From Saccharina japonica (taxonomy: Eukaryota; Sar; Phaeophyceae; Laminariales; Laminariaceae), in assembly GCA_008828725.1 (NCBI GenBank), contig MEHQ01004022.1:794523-858522 (forward strand): a stretch of 64,000 nt of DNA. The letters are read 5' to 3'. Below, one piece after another: positions 58,119 through 64,000 of this stretch (within the stretch, counting starts at the first letter, position 1; each line of letters opens with the position of its first letter). A program made the position numbers and the translations under genes. The notes beneath the pieces were generated by a model, which saw nothing but the letters and a program-made list of their open reading frames with translations, was not told where the DNA came from and ran no database searches.

Positions 58119-58589
58119 GTGAGAGAGGAGATATTAATAGTACGGATATGTATGTGGTCCTTTAGGTAATTGGGTCGTTGGAGGCTTTGGATCTTTGAAT
58201 AGCTGTTCATTTTTGTATTTCAATAGTTGGATCTTTGAATACTTGAATACTTTGAGCTTTGGATCTCTGGATCTTTGGATCGTTGGCATGACTACCAGCG
58301 TTTCGTTTTCTCGCCGGACGTATCTTGCTGACTGTGTCAGATGTACGCACTCCTGTGTGTGTCACGAGTGGCCGGGGGGCTGAAGGGTCCAGAATACTCC
58401 CAAGGCAGCCGGGCCAAATGGTTGTTCCTAGAGAGACGGACAGGCCTATTTTCTGCGCTTTGCGGATCATTCTGCTGGTCTTATGGTGGCAGATCCCCTT
58501 GTTTTGTTCCCTCCCATGCTTTCCCGCAAAAGGCTAGCGACTAGCGACCCCCGATATAAGCTCAGCGGTTATTAGTTATTAGGGAATTC

Positions 58590-58860
58590 CTACCAACGAT
58601 TTTTACAGCATAGCCGTCAACGGTTGTCACAGCATGTCCGTTGACGGTTATTACAGTATAACCATCAACGGCTATGATAGCATGCCCTTCAACGGTCATT
58701 GCTGCATGTTCGCCAAAGGTTTTCACAGCATGCCTGCCAACGGTTATCACAGCATACCAGTCAACGGTTATTACAGCATGTCCGTCAACGGATATGATAG
58801 TATGCGCGTCAGTGGCTATTCCAGCATGACTGTCAACAGCGATTCCTGTGTACCAGCATC
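58590..58860. repeat. 24-bp tandem array, open on both strands
   Basis: About 11 imperfect units of gtcaacggttattacagcat. The plus strand reads an 8-residue repeat of the NGYYSMSV type; the minus strand is also open for part of it. Confidence 0.8.
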
Positions 58861-58970
58861 TAGCCCATCAGCAGTTAGTGCACCATGCCTGGTCTATTCC
58901 ACGGTACTTATGTACTCACTTCTGCTACTCCTCCTTTGCTTTTTTCCACCCACTACCACACCTGCTTTAG

Positions 58971-59039
58971 GCATGCGAGCACCCCAACGTTGAAACCTTC
59001 GCCTGCGATGCTCTCTCTGAGGCGCGACAACTCGGGGAG
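58971..59039 (+). CDS. Exon-like segment B, gene unknown
   Basis: 69 bp between a CTTTAG acceptor and a GGTAAG donor. Phase 0 reads ACEHPNVETFACDALSEA; phase 1 reads HASTPTLKPSPAMLSLRR. Both are open, and the length is a multiple of three. Confidence 0.35.
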
Positions 59040-59358
59040 GTAAGGAGGCATGCAGGTATCTCGCCACTACACGCCTCCACAACGGCTATCAACCAATGGG
59101 TGGGAGCCAGTCTAACTCTCGCCGAGGCATATGGCTGACGCATGGGGCAACGCCTGAGGTGTTCGTGAAAAATGCTTCCCTGAGTGGAGCGAGCGTTCTC
59201 ATGCTAGTAGAGGGAGGATGTTTTGAAAAAACGGAGAGACAAACACCAAGCCAGGGCAGCAACATCGACAAATTGAGACTCGGGCTTCCTTAAAGTTGAA
59301 GTTCACGCGATGGCTTGGATGCGGGGGGGGGGGTCACGACGGCGTTATCGTACAAAAC

Positions 59359-59500
59359 CAGCGCGTACGCCGCTTAGCGACCTCGAGCGCGTATTTGCCC
59401 TAGGTTTACTATATAGAGACATAACTGTCGTTCAAAATCAGCGCGTGCGGTGTTTAGCGACCTCGAGCGCGTCTTTGCCCGAGGTTTACTATGGAGACAC
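59359..59500. repeat. 80-bp tandem duplication
   Basis: cagcgcgt...cctcgagcgcgt...ggtttactat occurs at 59359 and 59439 with few differences. Confidence 0.75.
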
Positions 59501-60782
59501 AATACCGGTGTTGGGCAGGGGACACGACGTGTGCTATCCCCGCCCTTAGCCCTCATGTCCTGCATATATGACGTCGTGATGGTGGCACGCTGAGTGTTGT
59601 TGCCAGGGCCCTGCGGTTTCTATCCTTGAAGTATGCCTTCAATAGTTTGGGGTCCCGGGGTTTCTATTGTAGAGGTATCCGTAGAATGGTCCGGGGTCCT
59701 ACGGTTTCTGTTGTAGAGATATCCGTTGAATATTTTGGGACCTTGCAGTTGCTATTCTAGAGGTATTCGTTCGTTTGCTTTTTCGGTGTGATATGCCTTT
59801 TGTGTCGAGCTCATGGGCTTGAGGATGGTGATGCGTTTTCTTCCGTCCGAGTTTAGCTCTGCTATTTAAACGTGTGGTGGGAGAAACTCCAGGCGCCCTT
59901 CTTCCTGCTTTGTCTGGCAAAGCGCGGGATAGGTGTGGGCGATCATGTGCCGTGCGCAGAACCGACCCGAGCCTAAGGCCGCATGGAGAAGTTCCGAGCT
60001 GGTGGGTGGGGCTTCAGAACAGGCGTTTTGCCGTGCTAGAGACGCCCCCCCCCTCCCCCCCTTGTTTTCGTCGGACAGTAGGCCTCTTCCGATACACCAG
60101 AAGTATCCCGTTGTTTCGCATGAGAGGGCCCCCCCAACGCCCCAACGAACCCACTAGGGCGGCCTTGTGAGGGGATGCTGTGTTGGTTATTTTTTTCGCT
60201 GTGTCGGTACTTTTGTTCGTGTGTGGCACGTTTTACCGCAACGACCCCACCGAAACAAAGCTTACCACAAGGGGAAACCCGTGAGTGCTCTGAACAGTAG
60301 GGAGAAGGGGGGGGGACTGGTAGCCTCGGGTAGACTAGGCGCTGGGAAACGAGTCAGGGTGGCATAGTTTGCAGATTGTAGTGTGGTATATAGTTGTCAT
60401 TTCGCTCGCTGAGAACCAACTATATATTCTAGCTAGCTAAGGGTTTGTTGGAGGTTTTGGGCTCCTGCAGTAGTTGATCTGTGTGAATTTTATTTTTGTA
60501 TGGTTTCTTGGTTGCGGTTGGCTGTGGTGAATTGTGGCTGGGATATGCTTGGTTGTAATTGACTGTGATTGATTGTGTCCGGGCACCGTGGTGGAAGTTT
60601 TTGCTGTTTTTTGTTTGACTAAGCGGGGGTGAGGTGGGGTGGGGTGGCGTGAGGTGGGGTGGTCGAGGTTGTTTTTCGTGACTCTCTCTCTATTTCTGGA
60701 GCGAGAGTCTGGTTTTTCGAGTAATTTTGTTATTGCTAGTGAATTAACGAAGTTTGTGCTGTAATAACGCTTTCCGTTTCAG

Positions 60783-60921
60783 GAGGAATTCCGTCTTGAG
60801 TAATTTGCGAAGGAAGCTGCGTACGACAAAAACGAGGTTCGTCTCCCTGTTACGCAGAGGGCACCGTCAAAGCATCCCGACGGGCGTCTGTACTGTAGCT
60901 TCCGACCCGGCAGCGTCCTAA
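60783..60921 (+). CDS. Exon-like segment C, possible last exon
   Basis: Starts after tttccgtttcag. In phase with frame B0 it ends at once (EEFRLE stop). In the alternative phase it stays open for about 45 codons (RNSVLSNLRRKLRTTKTR...) to a TAA at 60919-60921. The two readings cannot be separated by eye. Confidence 0.3.
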
Positions 60922-62613
60922 GCGACGACCGTAGCCCGATATTAGCGCGAGAAATAATTTAAAGGAGAACCGAATTACTCGGACGGTTTTGTGTGTATTT
61001 TTAGAAAAATTAAAAAGATACCTTGGCTGTGAGATCGAGAATTTCGTCGAAACTCATCGTCGCAAGCTACGCGTGATATTCTATTATCCTTTTCTAGACG
61101 GACCTCCTCCAAACAACGACTGATAGTACCGCCGTGAGCACTTGCGGCTGGAGTTTGTTGTCCTTCATGCGATATTTTAGACGCCTCCAGACGAGCTCAT
61201 CTCGCTCGAGGAGAGCTTATAGCTGGAGGGGGAAGGGTTTTGTTGTATCCATAGCTCGCTACTCTTGGCGTGGCGGCGTGTATCATAGACGGTATGCGCA
61301 ACTACATGCAGCAACATAACGGCGTGAGCCAATACAGAGACATATACTAATGTGCCTGGCACATATGATGGGTAGCTTCAGCCAGGGGGGTTGTGGGGGA
61401 CGAGACGGGGGGATGGGGGGGGGCGGGTGAGTGGGCACGGAATATGGGTTCCTTTGCCATCGGCTGTGTATGACGGAAGACAACACGATACGCGTGCGCT
61501 CTTTCCCTACATATATATGCCAGGCTGGATGATTTTTTTTTCACTTTTAAAGAACGATGAAACTGCGCCTGCTAAGACAGGAGAGCGCGCGGCAGAGATG
61601 CACGTGTGCGCAGTCTACAAATTGCTGTACGATGGGTCGGAAGGGGGTAGCATCACACGGATTCGGGGAACAGAGAGTTGGCGGGAGGTGTTGCAGCGGG
61701 TGGGGAGGGGGGGGGGGGGGGGGGGGGTGAACAGCCTTTTCGCGATTCGTCGTTCTCGTAAATGTACGACAGCTGTAAGAAGCGTGGGTACGGTACGGGT
61801 TCTGAGTGTACGGCTCGTAAGGCACTGCGTCGAGCGATAAGGGAGGGGAGGGGGGGGCGGAAAGATGAAATGAAGGGGGAGGGGGCAAACTGGGGGATCG
61901 TGGAGGCGAGGAAATAAGATAAATCACGCAAAGGAGGGAGGGTAATCGCGCGCTGTTTCCTACTGGCTAGGGTATGATCGCAGTTGCAATTACGGGCGAG
62001 GGGGGGAGTGAATACTGAACTCGTGGAATCATGTGGTGGTGTGTTTTTGGCCTCCGTACTGACCGTACAGCAGGCAGGGCAGGTAGGTCGCGGGTTATAG
62101 TTGGTACCGCGCATGCGCGGGGGGGATAAGGATGTTTGTGACGGTTGCATAATGGCTGGGAGGGAAAGACTCGTGAGTTGAGGCTTGGAAAACCTTAAGG
62201 ACGCGAGTCTCACCAAAAGCCAAAAACAATTGTGGGCTTGCTCTGGATTTTGCCATGTCAAAATTGCTCAGGAGGACGGGCGGCGTAAATCGAATTAAAT
62301 CAGGAACCAAGCGAGTCCCGACAGGAACGCTTAGCAGTGCTCGTAGCCACCGACTGGCACTTTCCAAGGGCCCCAGGACTCGCGATATACTGCTGTATTA
62401 AATCCACCTAAGCCATGTACACATGCGCTGAGTGTCATAGATAGGCAAGGGTCATCGCGAGGAAGTATCACGGAAGGCGTTGGTCTTCATGACGTCATTA
62501 TATCATGTTCCGCCGCTTCTGTGGAATTTCGATCTGTCATTTTGCAAGGCGTGCTGTTCCTACCACATTGATTCGTCACAGCTATAATGTAATCTGGAAG
62601 AGCAAGATTCACC

Positions 62614-62687
62614 ATGTCGAAGAAGGGCCAAAATCTGGTTTCCATGTTGACCGACGGAATCCTCATGGCTCCCTACCGACGTACCTG
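62614..62687 (+). CDS. Possible first exon, gene unknown
   Basis: ATG in a good context (caccatgtcg) opens MSKKGQNLVSMLTDGILM, then APYRRTW, and reaches a GTATGC donor in phase 2. It could belong to the same gene as the exon at 63430, but the phases do not join directly, so at least one more exon would be needed. Confidence 0.3.
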
Positions 62688-63429
62688 GTATGCTGAATAC
62701 AGCAGGAGAAGGAGGGGTGTTCTTTCGATCGTGTCACCAGCTGCTCTTGTATGGGAGTGCGAGAGTAATAGCAGAGGCTACAATCTGAGAAAGGGATTTC
62801 ACATTGATAAATGATTATTTACTCTATTTCAGTTGATAGGTACATGCCTATTAAAGCAGAATTGTTGTGGGTATCTCTTTCTCGCGATGCCTATGGCGCG
62901 CGTGCTTCGGAAATCGTAGACCAGCGGGCGCACTCATGCGACGCATCTGTTGTTTTTCACTCTTCGAAGGTAGAGCTCCGTGACAACTCTCCAACAACAC
63001 TGCTATGCAGGTGTCTCGTTAGCCACTTTCCCACCACTGTGATACTACTGTGTTTAGTATGGATAATGTAGTGCAGCGCCAATGAATGGCATTAGCATAT
63101 TGATCCCCAGTGTGCCGTGTTCGTTTGTGGCTGGACGGTCGCACGAGCGACTCCCCATATTTTTTGTTCCACGTTCCAAGTGAGACAGTTTTGAGGGAAA
63201 TGATCACTTAACTGTTGAATGCATATGCACCAGGCATATTACAGCGATAAAAAATGTACCAGTAAGTATTACGCTGTACCACCTGGTACGTCTACTGCTC
63301 CACTACTACTGTTACTGCTCCTGCTGCGCTGCTGTTGTTGTTGCACTCTGTTCGGAGGCTGTTGCTTGCTGGTGCTGTTGCTGCTGTGTACCGGTACGCT
63401 CCAGCAGTACTACTGTAGTACTACTACAG

Positions 63430-63600
63430 GCACTCGCCCTACGATATTACAAGTATATCATCAGCAGTCGTCTGATTCCGTTTGAGAAGAGTGAGGCACT
63501 TTACAAGCTCCTCCCGCAAAAACACGTTCTGACTCTTGTCAAGAAACCGCGTGACTGGCACTCACTGGACGAGAGCCAGCGAGCGAGACTCGTGGCGGGC
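63430..63600 (+). CDS. Internal exon of an unidentified gene at the right edge
   Basis: 171 bp between CTACTACAG and a consensus GTGAGT donor, phase 0 at both ends and open throughout. It reads ALALRYYKYIISSRLIPFEK, then SEALYKLLPQKHVLTLVKKP, then RDWHSLDESQRARLVAG. The charged pattern and the splice signals make this the best coding candidate outside the kinases. A possible next exon at 63898 reads NVDDVVPLVRGS and stops. The family is not recognised; a small mitochondrial-type subunit is a guess I would not rely on. Confidence 0.5.
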
Positions 63601-64000
63601 GTGAGTTACAGACACAGAGGCTTTAGGTGAAAAAAACTCTAAATTGAGTACGAGCATGGTACATAAACAATTTAAAATCGCAAAAACAGTATTGCGAGAG
63701 TCACGCCTGGTGGAAATTCGAATGAAGGTGGGGGCACCGACAATACAGAAAGCAGTATCAGAAAATTCCTCGCGGAGACCTCAGTGGACACTGAGAGAAA
63801 TAAAATAATATAGGTCGCGCGTACTACCACGAAATCCTTCTGTATTATCTTCTCTTGGTTCTACCAGATATGTATCTGATCACGACAAACTCTGCAGAAC
63901 GTTGACGACGTGGTTCCACTGGTTCGAGGCTCATAACCTGTTGGGTTGCGCAGTATTGTTGATTGGCGGTTGTGCCTCTACTAGAGACTCAAAGAGAGGA

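Larger units (their letters stand above)
56592..64000. other. Region downstream of gene 2
   Basis: Contains a GATC-family copy, one MITE, a 27-bp array (about 57285-57490), an unclassified minus-strand open frame (57855-57490), a C35-40 run at 57980, a 24-bp array (58590-58860), tandem duplications at 59359-59500 (80 bp) and 59600-59790 (about 57 bp), and scattered exon-like segments. 61380-62500 holds G-runs and no coding signal I can support. Confidence 0.5.

Noticed and set aside
61547-62261. Pro-rich minus-strand frames
   Set aside because: They depend on G-runs read as Pro codons. No other coding signal.

Overview
This is a repeat-rich eukaryotic nuclear window: split genes with GT-AG introns, a tRNA, tRNA-headed SINEs, MITEs and a LINE-type retroelement. 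Two large protein kinase genes dominate it. GC-rich third codon positions, introns from about 0.3 to 5 kb, telomere-like TTAGGG repeats and the repeat load would suit a large-genome alga such as a brown alga or another stramenopile. That placement is an inference; nothing here proves the species.

The core is a head-to-head pair of paralogous MAP kinase genes. Gene 1 (minus strand, 23793 down to 7036) and gene 2 (plus strand, 40100 to 56591) each have 11 coding exons. Ten intron positions match, with identical phases, and the reconstructed proteins are 747 and 808 residues. The catalytic domain is complete in both (Gly-rich loop, [26 protein letters not shown]). The activation loop has T-E-T in gene 1 and T-E-H in gene 2 where classical MAPKs have T-x-Y. 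Other stretches ([26 protein letters not shown]) read like Nemo-like kinases, whose loop is T-Q-E. Each protein has a long low-complexity C-terminal tail, Ala/Lys/Asn/Thr-rich in gene 1 and His/Gln-rich in gene 2.

Layout: 1-7035 is intergenic, with a GATC-rich satellite, a tRNA-Ser and clusters of C-tailed repeats. 7036-23793 is gene 1. 23794-40099 is the region between the divergent genes; it holds MITEs, a decayed LINE-type element on the minus strand (about 30.3-36.2 kb) with a reverse transcriptase region, a RING-like cysteine/histidine cluster and a tandemly duplicated zinc-binding-like module, and long stretches without recognisable genes. 40100-56591 is gene 2, whose 5.1 kb first intron holds tRNA-headed tandem repeats and GGGTC repeats. 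56592-64000 has isolated coding-like exons (about 58.05, 58.97, 60.78, 62.61 and 63.43 kb) from one or two unidentified plus-strand genes.

The main repeat families are: (a) a family with CGGACAGAT/ATCTGTCCG ends and internal GATC satellites, about ten copies; (b) Stowaway-like hairpin MITEs with CTCTGTCCCGAAATATAAG ends; (c) MITEs of about 120 bp with ATTACGGGGGACCATAG ends; (d) tRNA-derived SINEs with A-rich tails; (e) a family up to about 450 bp whose copies are shortened at one end and finish in a run of C at the other; (f) simple repeats, several starting at a kinase-gene 5' splice site.
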